Origin: an uncultured Bacilli bacterium
GTDB lineage: Bacteria; Bacillota_I; Bacilli_A; RF39; UBA660
DNA: 41,451 nt
Reading direction: 5' to 3'
Assembly (NCBI GenBank): GCA_934102055.1
Contig: CAKOSE010000007.1
Location: 1-41,451 of the forward strand
The notes under the pieces are model-generated. The model saw only the letters and a list, made by a program, of their open reading frames with translations. It made no database searches and was not told where the DNA came from. Position 1 is the stretch's first letter, and each line of letters opens with the position of its first letter. Shown one piece after another: positions 15,313-23,427 of the stretch. Both the position numbers and the translations under genes were made by a program.

Positions 15313-15341
15313 AATATATCATTTTGTTTTGTTTTTGTCAA
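15313..15341 (-). promoter_or_regulatory. str operon promoter
   Basis: Minus strand TTGACA (15336..15341), 17 bases, TATATT (15313..15318): near-consensus, about 95 bases upstream of rpsL. Confidence 0.82.
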
Positions 15342-15366
15342 TAATTTTTGAGATTTTTTATTATCT

Positions 15367-16314
15367 TTATTTTATTGTTGTACTATCTTCGTTAGTTAAA
15401 TCTTTTTTGTTAACTATTTCCATTAAGGCATTGATTACTATATCTTTTTCTTTTACAGTTTCTAATAATCCTAAATAATGTTTTAATGCATAGATATTTA
15501 GTCTTTTATTAAGAAAGTCAAATTTAAACATTTCTGGATAATTTTTTTGGATCATACTTAACAACTCACTATAATCTTCTTTTTTTACTTGTTTTTTTAT
15601 CTTTTCGTTTGCTACTAATTCTGGGGTTTTAGACATAATGTTAAAAACATTTAACTCATAGTCTATGGATGATATTCTTAACCTATCATAATCTAATATT
15701 TTTATATTGTTATCATCATCTATCATAATATTATCAAAATGCATATCAGTATGACATACTCTAAAATTGGTCTCATCTAAAACTTCTAAGTTTTGAGTTA
15801 TATATTCCTTTATTTTTTCATATAAATTAGTAAAATTTATGCCTTTATTTTTTAAAGAATCAATCTTTTTTAATATATCTTTTTTAAATTTGCTTTTCCA
15901 ATCTTCAGGTTTAAAATTGTTTTTAAATACATCCATTACTGGTATTTCATGTATTTTTCTTAATTCTTTACAAATTTTTCTTACTACATCTTCTTTTTCA
16001 TCTTTATTTAACCTATTCCACTTAAAAAATAAATTTTCTCCCTCTACCTGTTCTTCAATTTGCCAGGGATTATTTGTATTCAAACAACTATATAAAACTT
16101 TTGGACAATTAATACTTTCATGATATTTTTGGCAAAAGATACTAGCTCTTTTAAAATTTTTTCTGTTTCTTTCATTAATACAAATTTTTAAAATATATCT
16201 TCCATTAATTGAATATATTTTGTTTGTATAGCCATAAGTAATTTTTTCTATGCTTTGTACTGATTCTCCTAGAATTTTTTCAATCTCTTTTACATCAATA
16301 TTCTCTTTTTTCAT
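15367..16314 (-). CDS. APH/choline-kinase-like phosphotransferase
   Basis: A 315-residue kinase-fold protein of the aminoglycoside phosphotransferase/choline kinase superfamily. Visible residues are the N-lobe ILKI lysine at 43, the catalytic loop VCHTDMHFDNIMID with H188, D190 and N195, and the metal-binding aspartate in KILDYD at 208. The substrate could be an aminoglycoside, choline, a sugar or another small molecule; the sequence does not decide. It stands alone between rarA and the str promoter. The 206-base gap upstream holds only a weak promoter candidate (TTGTCA at 16452..16457, TTTATA at 16429..16434). Its composition resembles the accessory cluster at 18-24 kb. Confidence 0.8.
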   Translation of the reverse strand: MKKENIDVKEIEKILGESVQSIEKITYGYTNKIYSINGRYILKICINERNRKNFKRASIFCQKYHESINCPKVLYSCLNTNNPWQIEEQVEGENLFFKWNRLNKDEKEDVVRKICKELRKIHEIPVMDVFKNNFKPEDWKSKFKKDILKKIDSLKNKGINFTNLYEKIKEYITQNLEVLDETNFRVCHTDMHFDNIMIDDDNNIKILDYDRLRISSIDYELNVFNIMSKTPELVANEKIKKQVKKEDYSELLSMIQKNYPEMFKFDFLNKRLNIYALKHYLGLLETVKEKDIVINALMEIVNKKDLTNEDSTTIK

Positions 16315-16521
16315 TTCTTTTCCTCTTTTATTTTAAGAAATTCTACTTTTTTTAATATAATTAATTTATTTTTTATATTTTTAACTCGATTAGGCATTTC
16401 ATATATACTTTTTTTCTTTGCATTAAGGTATAAAATCCATGTTAATCTTAATGACAATTATTACTTTAAGTCATTTTTGAGGTTTTGTTAATCGTTTTAT
16501 ATTCTAGTTATTTCTATAATT

Positions 16522-17832
16522 TTATTTTTTGATTTCATTAATTTTAGCTTTAATTCTATTAATTTGTTCTAATCTAGCCTTAACATTTTTTTCATTGCCA
16601 GATTCGCTGGGAAAAAAGAATTTTTGATTTAGCAAGTTATCTGGTAAGCATTTCATATCTGTCATTTTGTATTTATAATCTTGTGAATATTCATAGCCTT
16701 CACCATATCCCATTTCTTGATCTAATTTAGTTACAGCATTTTTAAGTCTATTAGGGACTTTTACATGAGAGGTCTTTTTTGCTACTTCTTTTACTTTTTC
16801 GTATGCAACATAAAGTGAATTTGATTTTGGAGAAGTTGCTAGGTAGACTACTGCTTGTGCTAAATTAACATTGCATTCTGGTGAACCTATATACTTACAA
16901 GCATCAAAAGTTGCAACTGCTTGTACTAATGCATTTGAATTTGCAAGTCCAATGTCTTCGGAAGCAAATCTTATGAGTCTTCTTGCAATATAAAGTGGAT
17001 CTTCTCCAGCCTCAAACATTCGTGCTAGATAGTAAAGTGCTGCATCTACATCACTATTTCTTAATGATTTATGTAAAGCACTTATTAAATTGTAGTGCTC
17101 TTCTCCATTTTTATCATAAAGGAAAGTTACTTCTCCCATTATTTTCTCTAGTAATTGTTTTGTTATTTTTGTGTTTGTTTTCGGAAGGCATTTAATAGTA
17201 TTTTCTAAGGTATTTAGTAAACTTCTGGCATCTCCTTTTGAAGAGTTTATAATTATATCACTTGCTTCTTTATCTATTTTTATATTTGGATAATAGTCTT
17301 TTAAGGCTTTGTTTAATATGGTTTTTAAATTGTCATTTGACAGTTCACGAAGGACATAAACTTTACTTCTTGAAAGGAGGGCCGAATTTACTTCGAATGA
17401 GGGGTTTTCTGTTGTTGCTCCGATTAAAGTAATATCTCCTTTTTCAACATAAGGTAATAATGTATCTTGTTGTGATTTGTTAAATCTATGGATTTCGTCT
17501 ATAAATAAAATGGTTTTTTTGTTGTTTAATTTATTCATTTTGGCAATTTCTTCGATTTGTTTTATATCTTTTACTCCGCTTTCTACTGCACTTAGTTGGT
17601 GAAAACTAGATGATGTTGTGTTTGCTATTATTTTGGCAAGAGTTGTTTTTCCTGTTCCAGGAGGACCATAGAAAATTATGGATGAAATGTTATCGTTTTC
17701 TATGGTTTTTCTAAGAAGTGAGTTTTTACCTACTATGTCTTCTTGTCCTACAAAATCTTTTAAATTCTTGGGTCTTGCTTTTTCTGCTAATGGCTTGAAG
17801 TCGTGATTTTCATTATAATCAAATAAGTTCAT
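16522..17832 (-). CDS. rarA: Replication-associated recombination protein A (RarA/MgsA)
   Basis: RarA is an AAA+ ATPase of the clamp-loader clade that acts at stalled forks. The 436-residue product starts NLFDYNENHDFKPLAEKARP and has the KNLKDFVGQEDIVG lead-in, Walker A GPPGTGKT (56-63), Walker B FIDEIHRF, sensor 1 GATTENPSFEV and the C-terminal tetramerisation region (ASEDIGLANSNAL; GYGEGYEYSQDYKYKM). Its length fits the family. It has its own promoter and separates the radical SAM operon from the phosphotransferase gene. Confidence 0.94.
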   Translation of the reverse strand: MNLFDYNENHDFKPLAEKARPKNLKDFVGQEDIVGKNSLLRKTIENDNISSIIFYGPPGTGKTTLAKIIANTTSSSFHQLSAVESGVKDIKQIEEIAKMNKLNNKKTILFIDEIHRFNKSQQDTLLPYVEKGDITLIGATTENPSFEVNSALLSRSKVYVLRELSNDNLKTILNKALKDYYPNIKIDKEASDIIINSSKGDARSLLNTLENTIKCLPKTNTKITKQLLEKIMGEVTFLYDKNGEEHYNLISALHKSLRNSDVDAALYYLARMFEAGEDPLYIARRLIRFASEDIGLANSNALVQAVATFDACKYIGSPECNVNLAQAVVYLATSPKSNSLYVAYEKVKEVAKKTSHVKVPNRLKNAVTKLDQEMGYGEGYEYSQDYKYKMTDMKCLPDNLLNQKFFFPSESGNEKNVKARLEQINRIKAKINEIKK

Positions 17833-17855
17833 AAAGATAGTCTCCTTTCGGTTTT

Positions 17856-17864
17856 ATTATAACA
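17856..17864 (-). promoter_or_regulatory. rarA promoter (extended -10)
   Basis: Minus strand TGTTATAAT (17856..17864) gives a perfect -10 with a TGn extension. The -35 region, near 17878..17884, is only TTGTG-like. Confidence 0.6.
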
Positions 17865-17892
17865 TGTATAGTGTTGAACACAAAAATTTTGA

Positions 17893-18927
17893 CTATCTTT
17901 TTTTAAAAAATGTTATATTTTCATTTGCTATATCTTGGGAATTTTTAATATTTCCATTTAATTGTTCATCAACATATTCATTAAAATCGTTATAACCTTT
18001 TATTTCTACAATCTCTCTAGCAAGTTTTGAATCAAATAATGTTGGATGAATCAATTTTATATTGATGCCAAATTTTTGTTCTTCTTTTTTTAATGTTTCT
18101 ACAATACTATCAAGGCAAGCTTTGCTTGATGAGTAAGCTCCATTTGTTTTTTTATTTTCTAAAGAAGCACTAGAACTTACCACTAAAATTTTGGCTTTAT
18201 TTTTTCTTAAATTTTCTGCTAAGTTTTTATAGATTTCAAGAAAGCTTAGTGCATTAATTTTTAGTAATTTTTCATACTCCTTGATATCAGTATCAACAAC
18301 ATATTTTTTAGATGATCTGGTACCAATACAAAATACTAAACAATCAATATTTTTTTTATTTAAATTATCATATAATTTATCATTAGATGCCATAGCATCA
18401 AATTTAAATTGCTCATATTTACTTTCAATAATTTTGTTGTTTCTATAACTAGAATAAACTTTGTATCCTTCATTTTCAAAAAGTTTGCAAAATGCTAATC
18501 CTAGGTCACCACTACCACCAAAAACAATAGCATTTTTTTCATTTGGATGATCTTTTTTGAACATTTCATTAAATTTCATCATGTTCTTATCTATTCCTAT
18601 GCCCTCTCCATATTTTTTACATTTGCCAATAGTATCAACTTCATCACTATTAAATTTATATATTTTATTAGGATAAATTACAATCATTTCATTACCACTT
18701 ACAAAATGAACATAGTATTTATTTGGTAATAAGTTTTTGCTAATTTCTGTACTGATTTCATTTACTAAGGTTTCATTTAGTTTTAATTTATATATTGTTG
18801 TGTCTAATACACCATTTAGTTTGTGTGGATAAGTATTAATAGATAAACTTTTTATTTTTTCCAACAAATCATTGTCTACTATGCTTTCTTTTATTACTAT
18901 TCCATAATATTCCTTACTTTTCATCAT
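17893..18927 (-). CDS. Short-chain dehydrogenase with an unknown N-terminal domain
   Basis: The protein has two parts. Residues 1 to about 130 form a domain I cannot name, with beta-type segments such as KYYVHFVSGNEMIVIYPNK and an ending KFNEMFKKDHPNEK. Residues 131-344 are an SDR oxidoreductase: NAD(P)-binding GGSGDLG (137-143), N225 in KINALSF, S251-253 in VVSSSASL, and the catalytic Y265/K269 in AYSSSKACL. It probably oxidises or reduces a cluster intermediate. Its ATGATG start overlaps the stop of the peptidase gene (ATGA), so it is the last gene of a coupled operon. A second in-frame ATG three bases on could be used instead. Confidence 0.82.
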   Translation of the reverse strand: MMKSKEYYGIVIKESIVDNDLLEKIKSLSINTYPHKLNGVLDTTIYKLKLNETLVNEISTEISKNLLPNKYYVHFVSGNEMIVIYPNKIYKFNSDEVDTIGKCKKYGEGIGIDKNMMKFNEMFKKDHPNEKNAIVFGGSGDLGLAFCKLFENEGYKVYSSYRNNKIIESKYEQFKFDAMASNDKLYDNLNKKNIDCLVFCIGTRSSKKYVVDTDIKEYEKLLKINALSFLEIYKNLAENLRKNKAKILVVSSSASLENKKTNGAYSSSKACLDSIVETLKKEEQKFGINIKLIHPTLFDSKLAREIVEIKGYNDFNEYVDEQLNGNIKNSQDIANENITFFKKR

Positions 18928-19874
18928 CTAGTCCTACTTCTAACTACTGGCTCTTTAACTTCAATTGTTTGTAGTCTTTCTGTATCAAATGCTATATTTG
19001 CACCAATTGGTAGTGTTAATTTATCTTGTGTATGTCCAAGAGGTATGTTTGCAATAATTGGGAAATCATATTCTGAAAGCCTTTCTAAAACCATTTTATA
19101 GATTTCTTCATCACTTGGATTACAGGAAACTAATTGTCCAATGATCATACCATTTATTTTTTCAAATACTCCAGCATCTTTAAAGTGTGTAAGCATTAAG
19201 TCAATTCTTTCAATTGGTTTGCAAATGTCCTCCCAAAAAAGAATTTTTTTATTCCAATCTGGCTCATATTTTGTCCCTAATAGTGTTTGAATAGAAATTA
19301 AATTTCCACCCACTAATAAGCCCTCTGCTTTACCTTTTCTAATTGATAACCAGTTATGACTTTCATCATTTATTTTATGTTCTTTATCACCATAACACAA
19401 TTCTGACCATAAATGATCATCTGTAAATTTACATAATCCATTATCTTCTCCAAAATCCCAAACAATGGCAGGGCCATGAAATGTTATTAATCCTGTAATA
19501 GTATTTATTGCATTGAGTAGTGTCGTCGGATTACTAACACCCATAAAAATTTTTGGATTTTCTTTAATTTTCTCAAAATCAATATACTGCAAAAGTGAAT
19601 TAGAATTAGAACCTCCTCCAGCACATATAATACAGTTAACATTATTGTCTTCAAATAGTTTCATTAAGTCTTCTGCCATAAATTTTGGGTCTGCAGAAAT
19701 ATATCCTTTGTTTTCTAAAATATGATCACTTAAAATAACATTGTAGCCCTTTTGTTTTAAATAATCGATTCCTTTTTCAAATCTTGCTTTTTGTTCATAT
19801 GCTTCGGGTGCAGATACTGAAACAATTCCAATTGTATCATTTTTTTGTAATTTATTTGGTTTTATTTTTTCCAT
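18924..19874 (-). CDS. MccF-like S66 serine peptidase (LD-carboxypeptidase family)
   Basis: A 316-residue S66 peptidase with the Ser-Glu-His triad visible: S114 in MGVSNPTTLLNA, E215 in LFWEDICKP and H281 in IPLGHTQDKLTLPIG. GLLVGGNL and LLGTKY are family landmarks. S66 contains murein LD-carboxypeptidases, which recycle cell-wall peptides, and MccF, which cleaves processed microcin C-type aminoacyl-nucleotides and gives self-immunity. Embedding between a synthetase-like enzyme and a dehydrogenase, rather than with cell-wall genes, favours an MccF-like immunity or maturation role; that is inference. It overlaps the synthetase-like gene by 23 bases and has ATAGGAGG before its ATG. Confidence 0.85.
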   Translation of the reverse strand: MEKIKPNKLQKNDTIGIVSVSAPEAYEQKARFEKGIDYLKQKGYNVILSDHILENKGYISADPKFMAEDLMKLFEDNNVNCIICAGGGSNSNSLLQYIDFEKIKENPKIFMGVSNPTTLLNAINTITGLITFHGPAIVWDFGEDNGLCKFTDDHLWSELCYGDKEHKINDESHNWLSIRKGKAEGLLVGGNLISIQTLLGTKYEPDWNKKILFWEDICKPIERIDLMLTHFKDAGVFEKINGMIIGQLVSCNPSDEEIYKMVLERLSEYDFPIIANIPLGHTQDKLTLPIGANIAFDTERLQTIEVKEPVVRSRTR

Positions 19875-20922
19875 ATGTACCTCCTATTTTTCTAGTTTTT
19901 ACTTTTTCTTTGTTATCAAAGCAAACTACATCACTGATTTTTTCTTTATTTAATAATAACATAATCAATCTATCTATGCCAATACCTACTACGGCTGATT
20001 TTGGCATATTGTTTTCAAAAATATACAACAACTCTGGATCAATGTTATATTCTTTGCCTTCCAACTCATTTTTCGTTCCAAGTGTTTCAAAATACCATTC
20101 CATTAATTGATTATAATTGACTAATGTGCTAGACATGTTTGCTATTTCAATACCTTTATAATACAATTCATATCTTTCTTTTCCTGTATTATCATTTCCT
20201 AATTTGGCCGGTCCTTCCATTTCCCAAGGAAAATTCCCAATAAAAATAGGAACTTCTGTTTTTAATCCTAAATAGTCTACTACGCTAGCTATAAGATCAT
20301 TTTTATTATTATATGGACAATTTGAATTATATAAATCTTCATATAATTGTTTTAGTTTTAATATGCAACTTTCTTTGAAAATGTCTATACTATGTTCTGT
20401 TAATAAATATTTAATGATATCAATATGTGGCCATACTTTGTTATCAGTATTACAAAATTTTTTTGAAAAACTTTCTGGCATTTCTTTTTTGCAATATTCC
20501 ATGCTGCTTTTCAAAATATACTCTACCTGATTCATTTTATCAAATACTGAGTTATCCTTATCCATTATTTCTAAAGATGTAAATTCAAACAAATGTTTTG
20601 AATCAACTGAATCATTTCTAAAGTTTGTTGAAAATTCAAATACCTTATCCAGTCCATAATAAATAAGCTTCTTTAATTGTTCAGTTGGAGCAACTCGTAA
20701 ATAGAGTTCTGCTTGTTCAATAGGACTTTGAACTTTAAATTGTGTAATTGGTGCAATATCCGCATATCTATTAATAATAGGTGTTCTTACTTCTGTATAC
20801 CCTTGTTCTAGCAATAATGAACGTATATAATTTTCTACTTTAGATCTATTCTTTAAACTGTCGTTCGTTGAAGATATACTACTTATTTTCTTACTCTTTT
20901 TTTCTCTATCATCATTGTACAT
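19852..20922 (-). CDS. Stand-alone class II aminoacyl-tRNA synthetase core (LysRS/EpmA-like)
   Basis: A 356-residue protein equivalent to the catalytic domain of class II LysRS, without the N-terminal anticodon-binding OB fold. Motif 1-like sequence lies near 26-50 (RSKVENYIRSLLLEQGYTEV), motif 2 at about 96-119 (FEFSTNFRNDSVDSKHLFEF), GIEIANM at 257-263 and motif 3 GIGIDRLIML at 313-322. So it can probably form an aminoacyl- or acyl-adenylate but not read a tRNA anticodon. Two changes stand out. Motif 2 has RND where LysRS has RNE. The lysine-recognition segment, usually ANGFSEL, is ANMSSTL. Both suggest a different substrate. An AAAGGAGG site supports the start despite a 40-base overlap with the gene upstream. 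Confidence 0.85.
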   Translation of the reverse strand: MYNDDREKKSKKISSISSTNDSLKNRSKVENYIRSLLLEQGYTEVRTPIINRYADIAPITQFKVQSPIEQAELYLRVAPTEQLKKLIYYGLDKVFEFSTNFRNDSVDSKHLFEFTSLEIMDKDNSVFDKMNQVEYILKSSMEYCKKEMPESFSKKFCNTDNKVWPHIDIIKYLLTEHSIDIFKESCILKLKQLYEDLYNSNCPYNNKNDLIASVVDYLGLKTEVPIFIGNFPWEMEGPAKLGNDNTGKERYELYYKGIEIANMSSTLVNYNQLMEWYFETLGTKNELEGKEYNIDPELLYIFENNMPKSAVVGIGIDRLIMLLLNKEKISDVVCFDNKEKVKTRKIGGTYGKNKTK

Positions 20923-22208
20923 TCCTTAACCTCCTTTTCTAAACTGCTATCAGTCCATGGTGTCATTGCTCTATAGTAATCAAATATTGACCAATCTTCC
21001 AAATTATCAGGTGCTTTAAATCCTAAATCAACAGCATCAGCAAACAACTCTGTTCCAGGGTATGGTGTATATATATGTACTCTAGTTTCCGGTTTTGTTT
21101 CTAGATTCCATAGACTTTTAACAAACTCTAAAGTATCATTTATTTCTTCTTTGCTTTCATTCGGAAAGCCAACAATGAATGTATACGAACCTAAAATACC
21201 ATAATCAGAAATTAAATTGGCAACATACTTTAATTCTTCTTTACTAACTCTTTTATCAACAATTTCTTGTAAAACTCTATTATTTCCAGATTCCATTCCC
21301 ATTAATAATCTAGTACAACCACTATCTTTTGCTTTTTGCAAGAGTTCATTTTCGTTTCTTTTTTGTGCTCTCAATATATCACGGGGATTAATTGAAGCTG
21401 CCCAACCAATATTATAACTTTCAAGACTTTCGCATAACTTTATGGCTCTTTTAACATCGACAAACCAATCTGCATCATAAAATTTAATTCCATTAACATT
21501 ATGTTCTTTTATTAATCTGTCAATATCTTTTATAATCCCTTCTTCTTTTAGCTTGAAGTATTTTCTTTTATAACATGTTTCATAACAAAACTTACATGTG
21601 TATGGGCAACCTTGTGAAGCAATATAATTTATTGTTCTACTATTAATAGTATTGTCATTTTGAATATATTGTGAAACATCTATTAAGTTTAGATCATAAT
21701 TTGGCAAATATAATCCTTTTGGAGATATATCAGGACCAATTTTCAAATCATTATTTTCATAATAATAAATGTTAGGAACATTTTGCATTTTCTGTTTACC
21801 TCTTAGAGCATCAATGAAGACAGGAAATTGAAATTGTCCTATTCCCCTTAGTGCATAATCAACTAATTCATGTTTAGCAGTCTGTTCTGGCAAAACATTG
21901 ACGTGTGGCCCACCAAAAACAGTTGTTAAGTTCTGATTTTTCGCTATTGTTGCAAGATTTAATGAATTTTTTATTTGTGCACCTCCAGTCATTATGCTAA
22001 AACCCACACATAAAATTTCATTTTTATTTTCTTTTATGTAATTTATGTATTCATCATCACTATTTTTGTTTTGATCAAATATTTTTATTTCAACATTTTT
22101 ATTTTTTATTGAACTTGCTAGCGCTAACACAGAATAAGGAATCCAGCTATTTGGATAGTTTTCTTCAAATTCTATCTTTGGATAAACCAATAATATCTTA
22201 TCCATCAT
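20883..22208 (-). CDS. B12-binding-domain radical SAM enzyme
   Basis: A 441-residue protein with an N-terminal cobalamin-binding-type Rossmann domain (LLVYPKIEFEENYPNSW; LCVGFSIMTGGAQIKN; VFGGPHVNVLP) and a radical SAM domain whose 4Fe-4S cysteines are C201, C205 and C208 (CPYTCKFC). It continues through MGMESGNNRVL and FIVGFPNESKEE, the usual B12-rSAM landmarks. Members methylate unactivated carbons or rearrange skeletons, and several act in antibiotic biosynthesis. No DxHxxG motif is visible, which is common in this class. The start overlaps the stop of the previous radical SAM gene by four bases (ATGA). The substrate is unknown. Confidence 0.88.
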   Translation of the reverse strand: MMDKILLVYPKIEFEENYPNSWIPYSVLALASSIKNKNVEIKIFDQNKNSDDEYINYIKENKNEILCVGFSIMTGGAQIKNSLNLATIAKNQNLTTVFGGPHVNVLPEQTAKHELVDYALRGIGQFQFPVFIDALRGKQKMQNVPNIYYYENNDLKIGPDISPKGLYLPNYDLNLIDVSQYIQNDNTINSRTINYIASQGCPYTCKFCYETCYKRKYFKLKEEGIIKDIDRLIKEHNVNGIKFYDADWFVDVKRAIKLCESLESYNIGWAASINPRDILRAQKRNENELLQKAKDSGCTRLLMGMESGNNRVLQEIVDKRVSKEELKYVANLISDYGILGSYTFIVGFPNESKEEINDTLEFVKSLWNLETKPETRVHIYTPYPGTELFADAVDLGFKAPDNLEDWSIFDYYRAMTPWTDSSLEKEVKECTMMIEKKRVRK

Positions 22209-23179
22209 TTATCTCCTTTAAATTTTGCATTATCATATATTTTAAGACATCTTTGGAATTGTTTTCTGTCTTCTTCTTCATCATTTGTAAAGCTATACAT
22301 ATTATCTTGGTTCATTAAGCATAACTGTAAATTATTTCCTGGCAAAACCCTTAAAGCCATTAATGCATCATGGCAAGGGTGCAAATCACAATCTTCACAG
22401 CATTCTCCATACCAAGCTCCATTTTTAGCGTCTTTCATTATTACATCTAAAGCCCCCATATTATAAACTTTTAGTGGATGTCCTAAACCACCTTGAAAGA
22501 CTGTAGTAGGTTCTGCGTCAAAACACAATTTATCTTCAAAATTTAAATTAGTATATAAATCTTGTAGTTTTTTATTGAATTCTTTGTCTAGTCTACTAGA
22601 ATTATTTTCTATACTTTCATGCATATCTGTAATAATATCCAAGAACTTAAGTTCATCTATATTGTTGTTTTTGCAAAAATTTATAAGATTTGTAACCTCA
22701 TTATCGTTTATATCTTTCATAACTACTGTGTTAATTTTGCAATGTATTTTTGAAGAACAATATTGAATAACCTTAATTAGTTCATCTAAATCATTTTTAC
22801 CAGTAATTGTACAATATTTTTCTGGATCTAATGTATCCAAACTAAAATTAATACTATCTAGTCCATTATCAATTAATTTGTCAATTATATTTTTTATTTT
22901 TACAGATCTAGTAATTACTTCAACTTTTTCTACTTGAATATCCTTTTTTAGTGCTTTAACACATTCTGATAAATGTTTCCAGTATACAGGATCTCCTCCA
23001 GTTATTTTAATATCTTTTCCCCCACTCTCCTTATATAATTTTGAGATTTCGATAGCTGATTCTAAGCTTAAACTGTTTTCATCTCCGTTTTTACATACTG
23101 CCTCTCCAGTTGGACGACAGTAAACACATTTGCTGTCGCAATAATTTGTTGCTATTAATCTTAATTGTGGTAATTTCAT
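22205..23179 (-). CDS. MoaA-like radical SAM enzyme
   Basis: A 324-residue radical SAM protein with the 4Fe-4S motif C14-x3-C18-x2-C21 (TNYCDSKCVYCRP) right after the N-terminal strand, KITGGDP, and NFSLDTLDPEKYCTITGKND, which closely parallels MoaA (GTP 3',8-cyclase). The C-terminal part has an extra cysteine group (GECCEDCDLHPC, then LRVLPGNNLQLCLM), consistent with a second cluster. No other molybdopterin gene is present, so a nucleotide or peptide substrate within this operon is more likely than cofactor synthesis. AAAAGGAGG precedes the ATG. It is the first large gene after the 32-codon ORF. Confidence 0.88.
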   Translation of the reverse strand: MKLPQLRLIATNYCDSKCVYCRPTGEAVCKNGDENSLSLESAIEISKLYKESGGKDIKITGGDPVYWKHLSECVKALKKDIQVEKVEVITRSVKIKNIIDKLIDNGLDSINFSLDTLDPEKYCTITGKNDLDELIKVIQYCSSKIHCKINTVVMKDINDNEVTNLINFCKNNNIDELKFLDIITDMHESIENNSSRLDKEFNKKLQDLYTNLNFEDKLCFDAEPTTVFQGGLGHPLKVYNMGALDVIMKDAKNGAWYGECCEDCDLHPCHDALMALRVLPGNNLQLCLMNQDNMYSFTNDEEEDRKQFQRCLKIYDNAKFKGDK

Positions 23180-23199
23180 TTTTTATTCCTCCTTTTATT

Positions 23200-23247
23200 A
23201 AATAAAAAATAACGCTACTAACTCTATAAGGGCTAATATACGTTATT
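23200..23247 (-). terminator. Possible attenuator between the 32-codon ORF and the radical SAM genes
   Basis: Minus strand AATAACG (23241..23247) pairs with CGTTATT (23208..23214) around a 26-base loop and is followed by TTTTTATTTAAT. The long loop makes it a weak or conditional terminator. Its position would let the small upstream ORF be made in excess over the enzymes. Confidence 0.45.
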
Positions 23248-23249
23248 AA

Positions 23250-23348
23250 TCATAGTAAAAATATTATTTTTTTAGATGATAAAAATAATGTTTTGCAAAA
23301 CAGATGAGGCATTAATAATAATATTATTATTATAAGAAATGCAAACAT
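23250..23348 (-). CDS. Putative 32-residue hydrophobic peptide
   Basis: Too short for standard gene finding, but the signals are good. A GAAAGGAGATGATTTA site precedes the ATG, a promoter lies just upstream, and a hairpin plus T-run follows the TGA. The peptide begins MFAFLIIIILLLMPHLFCKT and ends with a short basic/hydrophobic segment (SSKKIIFLL). It has a single Cys at residue 18. It could be a small membrane peptide, a precursor for the radical SAM enzymes, or a leader peptide for attenuation. The (ATA)4(TTA)3 codon run could also be fortuitous low-complexity sequence. I do not recognise a homologue. Confidence 0.5.
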   Translation of the reverse strand: MFAFLIIIILLLMPHLFCKTLFLSSKKIIFLL

Positions 23349-23380
23349 TAAATCATCTCCTTTCAAAATAATCGTGATTT

Positions 23381-23409
23381 ATGGTACATTAATTTCTATA
23401 TTATGTCAA
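23381..23409 (-). promoter_or_regulatory. Promoter of the radical SAM/synthetase/peptidase operon
   Basis: Minus strand TTGACA (23404..23409), 17 bases, TACCAT (23381..23386), about 33 bases upstream of the 32-codon ORF. A perfect -35 and a moderate -10. Confidence 0.7.
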
Positions 23410-23427
23410 TTTTTTTATTTAACTTTT

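Noticed and set aside
22205..23179. Assignment of the MoaA-like gene to molybdopterin cofactor synthesis
   Set aside because: No other moa/moe/mob gene is nearby, and the gene is translationally coupled to a B12-rSAM and synthetase-like operon.
23318..23340. ATA/TTA run in the 32-codon ORF as a phase-variable repeat
   Set aside because: The tract mixes two short triplet runs (four ATA, three TTA); triplet slippage would not shift the frame, so there is no basis for phase variation.
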